Of a DNA stretch of 55,950 nucleotides, positions 26,235 to 34,369 are shown one piece after another (the first letter of the stretch is position 1; the number at the start of each line of letters is the position of its first letter). The position numbers and the translations under genes were made by a program. Below the pieces are notes generated by a model, which saw only the letters and a list, made by a program, of their open reading frames with translations, had not been told where the DNA came from and ran no database searches. Source of the stretch: an uncultured Pseudomonadota bacterium (GTDB lineage Bacteria; Pseudomonadota; Gammaproteobacteria; Ga0077536); assembly GCA_902597385.1 (NCBI GenBank), contig CACJXQ010000010.1, forward strand, positions 1 to 55,950. Direction: 5' to 3'.

Positions 26235-28120
26235 TATATGCTACAGCTGGGCACGTTGACCATGGGAAAACGTCACTGATTAAATCTCTAACTTCGGTAG
26301 AGACAGATCGGTTGCCCGAGGAGAAATTGAGAGGATTAAGCATAGAATTAGGTTTTGCTTATTCCGATCTTGCAGATGGTGGGAGAGTGGGTTTTGTTGA
26401 TGTTCCCGGCCATGAGCGTTTTATTCGGACAATGGTGTCGGGTGTAGGAAGTATAGATGCTGTTTTATTTGTTGTGGCCTTGGACGATGGCCCGATGCCT
26501 CAAACTTTAGAGCATTTGCATATTCTCGAGCTAATGGGAGTCACCAAGGGGTTCATAATCTATACCAAGTCAGATCGGGTGACCGAGATTCGGAAAGCCG
26601 AAGTTAGAAGAAGGGTCCAAGAATTGGTTTCTTATTCTTTTTTGGCTAATTGTAGGGAGTTTTTTGTCTCGACTAAAACCGGTGAAGGAATGGGGGAGCT
26701 TAAAAGCTTCATCGACAGCAATCAAAGCCTTTCCAGGCCAACTGTAGATGGGCTTTTTCGGTTGGCAGTTGACAGATCTTTTGCTTTGAAAGGAGTTGGT
26801 AAAGTTGTCACTGGGTCTATTTTTTCTGGAGAAGTAGAAGTGGAACAATTCGTGAGGCATTTGCCGTCCGGAGCTCGTTTGAGGGTTCGGAAGTTACATG
26901 CACAAGGGCAGGAGAGTAGTTCAGCCTGTGTTGGTCAAAGGTGCGCTGTGAATATTTCTGGTTCGGAGCTAGGTAAAATTGAGATAAAGCGCGGGGATTG
27001 GTTGGTGTCCGAGTTCCAAAGCGGGACGAGTGAGCGTCTTCACGCTAATGTATTTTCTTTAAAAAGAGAGACCTTTAAGGATGGAATGCCAATCCATTTT
27101 CATCTAGGCGCCTCTGACACTACCGGGCGACTTTTTTTGTGCGATAAGGATCAGTCCGCGCAAGAGAGAACCGCTTTTCTTGTTCTTAATAAGGACATTC
27201 ATTCTGTTAAAGGAGATCGATTTGTGCTCAGGGATCAGGCCGCCGAAAAGACGATTGGCGGTGGTGTTGTTTGCGATCCCTCGCCCGCGAAAAATTTAAC
27301 CCGGGTTCAACGTTTTAATTTAATAAAACAAATGCAAAGCGCTAATCACGATGAAGTCTTAAAAAACCTCCTAAACGAAGGATGTTTAGGTCTCGATGCT
27401 GATCGATTCAGAAGGGTCTGTAATCTGACGGATTCGGCTTTAAAGGATATTTTAAAATCGACGGCTGTTCTTGAGATAAAGTCTGACTCGACATCTTTTT
27501 TGGTGTCGAGCATTCGTTGGGAAGAAACTTTGAATAGTACCCTCAATCTAATAAAAAGATTCCACGATGCAAAACCTAATCTCCTCGGTATTACATTTGA
27601 ACAAATTTATGAGTTTGATCCTAAACTAAGGAAGGCTATTGAACAAAAATTGATGGGCGAATTGTTGAGGGAATTAATTCGCCGAGATCTTCTCTCATTA
27701 ATAGGAGGCCTTTATAAGTTAAAAAAATTCTCCACAAAGGCATCAGGGAATTTAGAAAGAAATTGGCCAGCTATATTTGAGATTCTTTCTAGGCCGGCAG
27801 CTAACGTGCCAGTTGTGCAAGATCTGTCAGAGGCTCTTGGTATGTCAAAGGTAGAACTGGAGAAGTGTTTAAAGGAGGCAGTGGCCTTGAGAACTGTCGT
27901 CAAAATTAGCGAGAAAAGATATTTTTTGCCGGAGGCAGTACAAGATCTTCGTGAACAGTGCGTTTCCATCGCCGAATCGTGCATTAACGGCCGATTTACG
28001 GTTAGAGATTTTAGAGATAAGAGCGGGATTGGACGGAACGCTGTAGTAGAAATCCTTGAATATTTTGATCGTGAACGGTTCACGTTGCGTCAAGGGAATC
28101 ACCGAGTACTGAGGAGGTAA
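26231..28120 (+). CDS. selB: Selenocysteine-specific elongation factor SelB
   Basis: A 629-residue translational GTPase. G1 AGHVDHGKTSL (6-16), G3 DVPGH (57-61) and G4 TKSD (112-115) are intact. The Sec-specific EF-Tu-like domains 2 and 3 follow (GVGKVVTGSIFSGEVEV; FVLRDQAAEKTIGGGVV). The last 250 residues are the winged-helix domains that bind the SECIS RNA (RNAVVEILEYFDRERFTLRQG near the end). ATG overlaps the selA stop. A perfect AGGAGGT at the end of selB serves as ribosome site for the next gene. Its presence with selA and the tRNA shows that UGA is decoded as Sec in this organism. Confidence 0.97.
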   Translation: MIYATAGHVDHGKTSLIKSLTSVETDRLPEEKLRGLSIELGFAYSDLADGGRVGFVDVPGHERFIRTMVSGVGSIDAVLFVVALDDGPMPQTLEHLHILELMGVTKGFIIYTKSDRVTEIRKAEVRRRVQELVSYSFLANCREFFVSTKTGEGMGELKSFIDSNQSLSRPTVDGLFRLAVDRSFALKGVGKVVTGSIFSGEVEVEQFVRHLPSGARLRVRKLHAQGQESSSACVGQRCAVNISGSELGKIEIKRGDWLVSEFQSGTSERLHANVFSLKRETFKDGMPIHFHLGASDTTGRLFLCDKDQSAQERTAFLVLNKDIHSVKGDRFVLRDQAAEKTIGGGVVCDPSPAKNLTRVQRFNLIKQMQSANHDEVLKNLLNEGCLGLDADRFRRVCNLTDSALKDILKSTAVLEIKSDSTSFLVSSIRWEETLNSTLNLIKRFHDAKPNLLGITFEQIYEFDPKLRKAIEQKLMGELLRELIRRDLLSLIGGLYKLKKFSTKASGNLERNWPAIFEILSRPAANVPVVQDLSEALGMSKVELEKCLKEAVALRTVVKISEKRYFLPEAVQDLREQCVSIAESCINGRFTVRDFRDKSGIGRNAVVEILEYFDRERFTLRQGNHRVLRR

Positions 28121-28125
28121 ACAGT

Positions 28126-29358
28126 TTGCGTTATTTAAAGGAAAATCTTGGAGACTGGCTTTTAGAGGGTCAATATGACGCACGCTTTGAAAGTGTGGTA
28201 GAGGAGTTTAAACAAAATTTTATACGACGGCACGAAATGGGTGCCAGCTGTGTAGTGATGGTAGAAGGTGAGATTGTTTTAGATGTCTGGGGAGGGGTAT
28301 GTCCGGGTTCAAAGGAGCCATGGCTGAAAGATACTGTTTGCACAGTATTCTCCTCAACGAAAGGCGCAACTGCTATTTGTGCTCATCTGCTTAAGGATAG
28401 GAATCTGTTAGATTTTGAGGCTCCTGTAAAAAAGTACTGGCCAGAGTTTGCCAAGAACGGAAAAGAAACCGCTCTAGTCAAAATGGCGCTTGACCACAGC
28501 ATTGGCGTGCCACACTATCGAGAACCCGTTCCTAAGGGTGGATTCTACGATTATGAATATATGGTACGTCGCACGGAGGATGAGGAGGCCTTTTGGGAGC
28601 CAGGCACAAGGAATGGGTATCATGCAATAAGCATGGCTTGGATAGTTGGTGAGATCGTTAACAGAGCGGGTTCCAAGAGGCTAGGCAAGCTATTTAATGA
28701 GGAGGTTGCGGATTTTTTAGAGGCGGACTTCTCTATTGGTGATGCTGAGCGTACTACAGGTCGTGTATCGCCAGTCGCCTTGGCAGATGCTGAGGATGCT
28801 TGGCTTTCGAGTAAGTTCATGAAAGCAGCAGGAAAAAAAGATCTCTCGCCTACGAGCTTGTTCATGAGAGACTTTGGGCTATTGGAAGTAAACAAAACCA
28901 TCTGTCATCAATCTGAAGTGGGTTCTGCAAACGGTCTGAGTAATGCTAGAGGTTTAGCCACAATATACTCACCTTTGGCTAATGGTGGTAAACATAATGG
29001 TAGCCAATTTATCTCTAAGTCTGCTGTAGCTGAAATGTCTACCCTATCCACTATTTCAGCTGAGGATTATACTCTTTTGATTCCGACAAGATTTGGACCA
29101 GGCTTCATGCTGTCAACTGATAATCGAAACCTTGAAAAAGCGCCCAACTCAAGTGCGATCTTGGGGCGGCGAGCGTTCGGGCATGTTGGGGCTGGTGGAT
29201 CTATTGGTTTTGCAGACCCAGATTGCAGGATGAGTTTTGGTTATGTAATGAATAAGATGGGGGTCGGGCTCATGTTGAATCAGCGAGGGCAGTGCCTCGT
29301 GGATGCTACCTATCAGTCGCTTGGGCTATCAACAACTGACTCGGGTTATTGGGAATAA
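28126..29358 (+). CDS. Serine hydrolase, class C beta-lactamase/EstB fold
   Basis: A 410-residue protein of the beta-lactamase/transpeptidase-like esterase family. The catalytic S-x-x-K motif is SSTK in TVFSSTKGATA (about 77-80). The Tyr of the second motif is probably in HYREPVPK or the later AISMAW stretch, and FGHVGAGGSIGFADP gives the KTG-like third element as H-V-G. No signal peptide, so a cytoplasmic esterase like EstB rather than a wall enzyme. The start is TTG, supported by AGGAGGT eight bases before. It sits between selB and the Sec tRNA with only a 5-bp gap to selB, so it is cotranscribed with Sec genes though no known part of the Sec pathway. Confidence 0.85.
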   Translation: MRYLKENLGDWLLEGQYDARFESVVEEFKQNFIRRHEMGASCVVMVEGEIVLDVWGGVCPGSKEPWLKDTVCTVFSSTKGATAICAHLLKDRNLLDFEAPVKKYWPEFAKNGKETALVKMALDHSIGVPHYREPVPKGGFYDYEYMVRRTEDEEAFWEPGTRNGYHAISMAWIVGEIVNRAGSKRLGKLFNEEVADFLEADFSIGDAERTTGRVSPVALADAEDAWLSSKFMKAAGKKDLSPTSLFMRDFGLLEVNKTICHQSEVGSANGLSNARGLATIYSPLANGGKHNGSQFISKSAVAEMSTLSTISAEDYTLLIPTRFGPGFMLSTDNRNLEKAPNSSAILGRRAFGHVGAGGSIGFADPDCRMSFGYVMNKMGVGLMLNQRGQCLVDATYQSLGLSTTDSGYWE

Positions 29359-29407
29359 TTTGCCTCTCACCGCACGCTTAGCACCATTTTCTGATAGCAT
29401 TGAAGGC

Positions 29408-29500
29408 GGAAGAGCATCGTCTCCCGGTGGGGCGCCCGGTCTTCAAAACCGGTGAAACGCGGTAGAACGTGTTTGGTGGGTTCGACTCCTACCTCTTCCG
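29408..29500 (+). tRNA. selC: tRNA-Sec (anticodon TCA)
   Basis: A 93-nt gene that folds as a selenocysteine tRNA. The acceptor GGAAGAG pairs with CTCTTCC, and the discriminator is G29500. The anticodon stem CCGGT/ACCGG frames CTTCAAA, so the anticodon is TCA at 29443-29445. The long variable arm has a 7-bp stem (AAACGCG with CGTGTTT, one G-T pair) and a GTAGAA loop. A T arm with GTTCGACTC follows. 3' CCA is not encoded. It is 49 bp after the serine hydrolase, in the same direction as selA and selB. UGA-reading anticodon plus the long extra arm leave little alternative. Confidence 0.95.
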
Positions 29501-29699
29501 AAATCTGAACTGGAATAAGTTGTTAAAGATTGAAGTGAGCATTTAATCTGTATTAAACGTATTCTCGATGTGCTAGACGAATAGCTCATACTCCTGCTAG
29601 ACATAGATATCTAAATAAAAGAGAATTGCGTTCTAGAGCAGAGTGGAATCGTTTGTGAGTACATTTATCTCATTTCAACTATAAAAGAAGGAAAGAAAT

Positions 29700-30143
29700 A
29701 TGTTGTTCAAAAGTATTTTTGCCGGCATCTTGCTTGTTTTTGTATCCTCAATTTCAGCCAAAGAATGTAATCTCGATATTAGTGGAACAGACATGATGCA
29801 ATTCGACAAGACGATTCTGGAACTAGACTCTGGATGCACGAGTGCTAATCTGACGCTAAAGCATACTGGGGCATTGGCAAAAAATATCATGGGTCACAAC
29901 GTTGTCATCGTCGCGACAGAAAAATTCGATAGCGTGATAGCCTCTATCAGCATGGACGCTGGGTTAGACAATGGATACTTAGCTGAGAGTGAAGATGTGC
30001 TAGCTAAGACTGCCATGATTGGTGGCGGAGAGGTATCCGAAATTGCGCTCGATCTGTCGAAGTTTGAAAAGGGTGCTAGCTACACTTTCTTTTGCAGCTT
30101 TCCAGGTCACTACGCGATTATGAAAGGGAAATTTGTTATCTGA
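29700..30143 (+). CDS. azu: Azurin (blue copper protein)
   Basis: 147 residues with a signal peptide (1-20, ending ISA), giving a 127-residue mature protein. After cleavage at K21, the copper ligands have exact azurin numbers: His46 in MGHNVVI, Cys112 in FFCSFPGH, His117 and Met121 in HYAIMKGKF. The disulfide pair is CNL...DSGC near the N-terminus. It is a periplasmic one-electron carrier. GAAGGAAAG before the ATG is the ribosome site. It starts 199 bp after the Sec tRNA and its stop is just before gltX in the same direction, so partial cotranscription with gltX is likely. Confidence 0.96.
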   Translation: MLFKSIFAGILLVFVSSISAKECNLDISGTDMMQFDKTILELDSGCTSANLTLKHTGALAKNIMGHNVVIVATEKFDSVIASISMDAGLDNGYLAESEDVLAKTAMIGGGEVSEIALDLSKFEKGASYTFFCSFPGHYAIMKGKFVI

Positions 30144-30156
30144 AGATGGGTTGAAG

Positions 30157-31566
30157 GTGTCTGTAACCACGAGATTTCCTCCGAGCCCAACGGGCGACCT
30201 TCACATAGGCGGAGTTAGAACGGCGCTATTCAATTGGCTATTCGCCCGCTCCCAAGGCGGGCGGTTCATTTTGCGTATTGAAGATACCGATAAAAATCGG
30301 TCAACCGATGAGGCAATAGAGGGAATAATTAAAGGGTTGGACTGGCTAGGCTTGGATTTTGATGAAGGTCCCATCTTTCAAACTGAACGCCTAGACAGAT
30401 ACGCAGAAGTAATTGAAAAGTTGTTGGAAGACGGCTCTGCGTATCGATGTTACTGCACAAAAGAACGACTAGATGGGCTGCGGGAAGCTCAAATCGCAAA
30501 AAAAGAGAAGCCTCGTTACGACGGCTTGTGTAGAGACTTAGATCCAACGATTATCAGAACTGAACAGTTCGTGGTACGCTTGAAAACGCCGAAGGAGGGG
30601 AAGGTGGGTTTAAGTGATATTGTTCAAGGAGACGTTGTCTACGATAACTCTGAACTTGACGATATGATAATAGCTCGTGGAGATGGTTCCCCTACTTATC
30701 ATCTCGCGGCAGTAGTAGATGATATCGATATGGGCATTACGCACGTTATCAGAGGCGATGATCACCTGAATAATACTCCCAGACAGATGCATATCTACAG
30801 AGCGCTGGGAGAACCCTATCCTCACTATGCGCACATACCTATGATTCATGGTCAGGATGGAAAAAAATTATCAAAACGCCACGGTGCTTTGAGTATTCTG
30901 GAGTACCAAAAGGCAGGTTTCTTGGCGGAAGCGGTTATTAACTATCTTTCGAGGTTGGGTTGGTCATGGGGTGACAAAGAAATATTTGAGTTAGAGGAGC
31001 TTTTAACGGCTTTTAACTTAACCGATGTCAATAAAGCAGCTGCTAAGTTTGATATCGAAAAATTGAATTGGGTTAATCATCAACACATGATAGCTTCAAG
31101 CTTGGATCGCTTGGTGACCCTGGTCAAGCCCTATCTGCATTCAGACCCTGTTACATGCGACTCCCGGTCAATGCGAGTTGTAGAATTACAGAGAGAGAGG
31201 GCCAAGAATTTAGTGGATCTAGCGAAATCGTCGGACTATTTTTTCGAGGCCCCACAGCAGTATCAACCGAAACACTCTAAGAAGTTTCTGACTGAGATGA
31301 CGAGGCCAATTCTTAAACAGTTACAGGACGAACTTGAACTTTTGACAGATTGGCAGATCGCGTTGCTGGACGAAATAATTGAAAAAGTTTGTCAAGAACG
31401 TGGTCTGGGAATGGGAAAAGTTGCTCAGCCCCTTAGAGTTGCTCTAACAGGTTCGACTTCTTCCCCAGGAATTGGAGAAACAATGTTTTTGATAGGTCGT
31501 AATGAGGTGCTGAAGCGGTTGGCTGCCGCTATGAAATTTATAGATAACAACCACAACGAAACCTAG
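30157..31566 (+). CDS. gltX: Glutamyl-tRNA synthetase
   Basis: A class I synthetase that charges tRNA-Glu. From the GTG at 30157 it is 469 residues and begins MSVTTRFPPSPTGDLHIGG, the usual N-terminus, with the HIGH-type motif HIGG at 16-19 and the KMSKS equivalent KLSKR at about 237-241. The C-terminal anticodon-binding helices are complete. Earlier TTG codons at 30133 and 30151 are possible starts; no good ribosome site distinguishes them. If the GTG is right, the gap to azurin is 13 bp. Two tRNA genes, one of them tRNA-Glu, follow it. Confidence 0.95.
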   Translation: MSVTTRFPPSPTGDLHIGGVRTALFNWLFARSQGGRFILRIEDTDKNRSTDEAIEGIIKGLDWLGLDFDEGPIFQTERLDRYAEVIEKLLEDGSAYRCYCTKERLDGLREAQIAKKEKPRYDGLCRDLDPTIIRTEQFVVRLKTPKEGKVGLSDIVQGDVVYDNSELDDMIIARGDGSPTYHLAAVVDDIDMGITHVIRGDDHLNNTPRQMHIYRALGEPYPHYAHIPMIHGQDGKKLSKRHGALSILEYQKAGFLAEAVINYLSRLGWSWGDKEIFELEELLTAFNLTDVNKAAAKFDIEKLNWVNHQHMIASSLDRLVTLVKPYLHSDPVTCDSRSMRVVELQRERAKNLVDLAKSSDYFFEAPQQYQPKHSKKFLTEMTRPILKQLQDELELLTDWQIALLDEIIEKVCQERGLGMGKVAQPLRVALTGSTSSPGIGETMFLIGRNEVLKRLAAAMKFIDNNHNET

Positions 31567-31597
31567 AAACCACTTACTTATCGGTTGCCTAGCGTGC

Positions 31598-31603
31598 TAT
31601 AAT
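31598..31603 (+). promoter_or_regulatory. Extended -10 promoter element for the tRNA-Ala/tRNA-Glu unit
   Basis: TATAAT preceded by TGC (TGCTATAAT, extended -10) lies 45 bp before the tRNA-Ala gene, just after gltX. No clear -35 is visible, which is acceptable with an extended -10. Confidence 0.55.
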
Positions 31604-31648
31604 CGTTTTAGCTAAACGTGTGATTAAGGTTTATACTCTATGGCCTCT

Positions 31649-31724
<76 letters not shown>

Positions 31725-31744
31725 AAAGTATTTCAGAAGGTAAC

Positions 31745-31820
31745 GTCCCCTTCGTCTAGAGGCCTAGGACACCGCCCTTTCACGGCGGCAACAGGGGTTC
31801 GAATCCCCTAGGGGACGCCA
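31745..31820 (+). tRNA. tRNA-Glu (anticodon TTC)
   Basis: A 76-nt cloverleaf: acceptor GTCCCCT with AGGGGAC, anticodon stem CCGCC/GGCGG around CTTTCAC (anticodon TTC), T arm with GGTTCGAATCC, discriminator G and encoded CCA. It is the substrate of the synthetase encoded upstream by gltX. Confidence 0.96.
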
Positions 31821-31855
31821 TCTATGTTAACTCGAGATTCTAAAGTTTCACGTCA

Positions 31856-31886
31856 TAAAGGCGATCGATTAAGTGACGCGCCTTTA
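31856..31886 (+). terminator. Hairpin behind the tRNA genes
   Basis: TAAAGGCG (31856-31863) and CGCCTTTA (31879-31886) form an 8-bp perfect stem with a 15-nt loop, 35 nt after tRNA-Glu and before a short A/T-rich tail. It probably terminates the tRNA transcript, though the U-run is short. Confidence 0.5.
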
Positions 31887-31946
31887 AAATTGTAAAATTC
31901 TACTTATAATTCAACCCTAAATCTTCGTTTATGGAGTCTCCGAAAT

Positions 31947-32948
31947 ATGGCTGAATATCGATTAGATACGATTGACGAATTGCCGCATAGTCCGACAACT
32001 GAAACTAACTTCAATGAAAGTGTATATGTAAACGGTTGGGACGCAGAAAGACAATACGGTGGATGGATGCGAATAGGAAATCGAGTGAATGAGGGCCATG
32101 CCGAGATGCAGCTGTGCTTCTATTTGCCAAATGGAATTATTGCCTGTCAATTTTTAAAGCCACCGATTTTTTCAAATGAAAAGTTTAAAGCGAATGGCTT
32201 AGAATACGAAGTTATAAAGCCCTTTAAGCATGTCTGCATGAACTACAATGGCCCGATGTTCATTGTCGATGACCCAGATAAACTAAGAGAACCGAAAAGG
32301 TTTTTCCGAGATTCGGAATCGGTTGAGGCAGATATTACCTTCGAGCTTTACGGCAATTCACCTGTATACGGGGGAGAACCTATCGATGAAAAACTTGAAA
32401 CCATGTACGGTCGTGATTTTTCTTTAGGGCATTTCTTTCAGCATACAATTACTCGAGGAGTAGTGAAGATAGGGAAGGATCATTTGAATCTAGATGGTTA
32501 TGGATGGCGTGATCATTCTTGGGGCCCGAGATACTGGACCAATATCTTTTGTTATAGACTTTTGATTGCTAATTTTGGGGCTGATCGGGGCTTCACACTA
32601 TTAAAACTGATGCAAGAAAATGGTGAAATAAGAACCAGCGGAGTGTTGTTGGTCGATAATCAATACGAATCTATAAAAGATTTAGAAATCACCACTAATT
32701 GGAATAAAGAATTTGATCCACTTCAAATAACAGTCGAGGTAAGAACAGAGTTTCGAGAGGCCCAATTAAAAGGAAGGGTTCTAACACTTGCGCCTTTAAG
32801 AAATAGAAGAAAAGTGGGAGAAAGTTATTTAATTTCCCGTATCGCAGAAGGTCTAACGGAATGGACTTGGGAAGGGGAAAAAGGAATTGGGATTTCAGAG
32901 TATATAGAGCGTTTGAAAAACGGGAAACCGGTCGGCTATCCCAATTAG
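31947..32948 (+). CDS. Uncharacterised protein, CrtC/AttH-like lipocalin fold (DUF7064-type)
   Basis: A 333-residue protein without signal peptide or membrane segment. It has alternating beta strands and the phrase GYGWRDHSWGPRYW near residue 190, a recurrent motif of DUF7064/DUF7065 proteins related to the hydroxyneurosporene synthase (CrtC/AttH) superfamily. Enzymes of that superfamily hydrate, cleave or modify hydrophobic compounds, but the role here is unknown. It is 20 bp upstream of the phosphotransferase gene, in the same direction. Related proteins are common beside acyl-CoA genes in marine bacteria and mycobacteria, which fits the surroundings. I am sure only of the general family. 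Confidence 0.72.
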   Translation: MAEYRLDTIDELPHSPTTETNFNESVYVNGWDAERQYGGWMRIGNRVNEGHAEMQLCFYLPNGIIACQFLKPPIFSNEKFKANGLEYEVIKPFKHVCMNYNGPMFIVDDPDKLREPKRFFRDSESVEADITFELYGNSPVYGGEPIDEKLETMYGRDFSLGHFFQHTITRGVVKIGKDHLNLDGYGWRDHSWGPRYWTNIFCYRLLIANFGADRGFTLLKLMQENGEIRTSGVLLVDNQYESIKDLEITTNWNKEFDPLQITVEVRTEFREAQLKGRVLTLAPLRNRRKVGESYLISRIAEGLTEWTWEGEKGIGISEYIERLKNGKPVGYPN

Positions 32949-32968
32949 TAAGGTAAGACGCACTGAAA

Positions 32969-33982
32969 ATGGTAGATAATTCTGCAGATTTAGGGGAAAT
33001 ATCGGGGTCGCTACAGAGATTGGCCGAAAAACATTTTGGCTCCTCTTGTATTGTTAAAAACCTCAAAAGACCACCTATGCTTGGGGGGGCAAACGAAACC
33101 TTTATTTTCGACGTTGAGCAGCGCTCAAAAAGTCAAAGACTGGTTTTAAGGCGACAAACTTATTTTGAAAATAATTCGCCTTTCTTGGCTATGAGCCACC
33201 AATATACTATCTTACAAAAGGTATTTAGGAACAAGGTTGCGACGCCTGAACCCCTGTTTGAGCTGGAATCAACTGACTGTTTAGGAAAAGGGTTCGTTAT
33301 GCGCTTTGTTGAGGGAGAAACGATACCTCGAAAAATCCTAGCCAATGATTCTTTGGATGTAGCTAGAAGGAAACTAACTGAGCAATGTGGTAGAACATTG
33401 GCCCAAATTCACAGTCTTTCCACTGAGGAGTTTAACTTTTTAGGGGGTTCCGCCGATTCCAAGGATGCGCTCCAGGCCCAAATAGAGCGTTATGAAAAGT
33501 ATGGAGGGCGTCAACCGGCCCTTGAGTTGGCAATAAGATGGCTTCAAAAAAACAGAAGAGAGTATCCCGTTAAGAGGTTGTTACACGGAGATTTTAGGTT
33601 GGGAAATATTGTAGTTGGCCATGAAGGTTTTAAATATTTGCTTGATTGGGATTGTTGTCATCTTGGTGATCCAATGGAGGAGTTGGCATGGTTATGCTTA
33701 AAATCGTGGCGCTTTGGAAAGGTGGAAAAAAAAGTAGGTGGTTTCGGTGATCGTGAGATCCTTTATAGATCTTATCTTGATAATGGGGGTTATGAAATCT
33801 CACAAGAGCGGATTAGATGGTGGAAGATATTTGGATATCTACGTTGGGCTGTCTTAAATATGATGCAGATTCATGGCCATATGAATTCGTCACGAAAATC
33901 ACTACCGTTTGCCATTTGTGGAAGAAATATTTGTTTGATCGAATATGATCTTTTAATGGCCTTAAAAGGGGAGAAGTTTTAA
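32969..33982 (+). CDS. Phosphotransferase family protein (APH/ACAD10-like kinase fold)
   Basis: A 337-residue protein-kinase-like phosphotransferase. Visible elements are the N-lobe nucleotide strand (RLVLRRQT), the catalytic loop LLHGDFRLGNIVV (Brenner motif HGDxxxxN) and the metal Asp in YLLDWDCCHLGDP. It belongs to the group that in eukaryotes is fused to ACAD10/11, where 4-hydroxyacyl-CoA is phosphorylated before beta-oxidation. In bacteria it is often encoded with an acyl-CoA dehydrogenase and DUF6285. Here the DUF6285 gene overlaps it by one base. The real substrate could also be another small alcohol. Confidence 0.87.
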   Translation: MVDNSADLGEISGSLQRLAEKHFGSSCIVKNLKRPPMLGGANETFIFDVEQRSKSQRLVLRRQTYFENNSPFLAMSHQYTILQKVFRNKVATPEPLFELESTDCLGKGFVMRFVEGETIPRKILANDSLDVARRKLTEQCGRTLAQIHSLSTEEFNFLGGSADSKDALQAQIERYEKYGGRQPALELAIRWLQKNRREYPVKRLLHGDFRLGNIVVGHEGFKYLLDWDCCHLGDPMEELAWLCLKSWRFGKVEKKVGGFGDREILYRSYLDNGGYEISQERIRWWKIFGYLRWAVLNMMQIHGHMNSSRKSLPFAICGRNICLIEYDLLMALKGEKF

Positions 33983-34299
33983 TGACTCAACATGACCAAC
34001 CTGATTGCTTCGAGTTGATACGAACAGTCAACGATTTTCTGGAGAGTATCGAGGGGAAACTGCATGGGTCTGATAAGTATGGTTTGCAATGTGCAAAGCA
34101 TGTGTTAAATATTATTGCTAGAGAAATTGAAGGGGCCCCTGATGGCTCTCTACAGACAGCTGATGATATTAAGAAACTTTGTCTGGGTATTCGTGAAGGA
34201 AAATATGATGATAATTGGCCAGAAACGCTTAGGCATATTTTGGATCATGTAGTTGAGAAGGTAAAAATATCGGATCCTAATCATCTCAGAGGGATATAG
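33982..34299 (+). CDS. DUF6285-like small protein
   Basis: A 105-residue protein starting by ATG overlapping the stop of the phosphotransferase gene (TAATG). Helical pattern: ELIRTVNDFLESIEGKL, QCAKHVLNIIAREIE, a DDIKKLCLGIREGKYDD segment, then a C-terminal helix. This matches DUF6285, a helical protein that almost always sits directly after the ACAD10-like kinase gene. Probably it is a partner of the kinase. No catalytic residues are evident. No signal peptide. Confidence 0.75.
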   Translation: MTQHDQPDCFELIRTVNDFLESIEGKLHGSDKYGLQCAKHVLNIIAREIEGAPDGSLQTADDIKKLCLGIREGKYDDNWPETLRHILDHVVEKVKISDPNHLRGI

Positions 34300-34369
34300 G
34301 TCATTGGTAGTTGCAAGAATTCTTGATGGGACGGGATATTGCACATTTGAATAGTTTGAGGGGGGTAAT

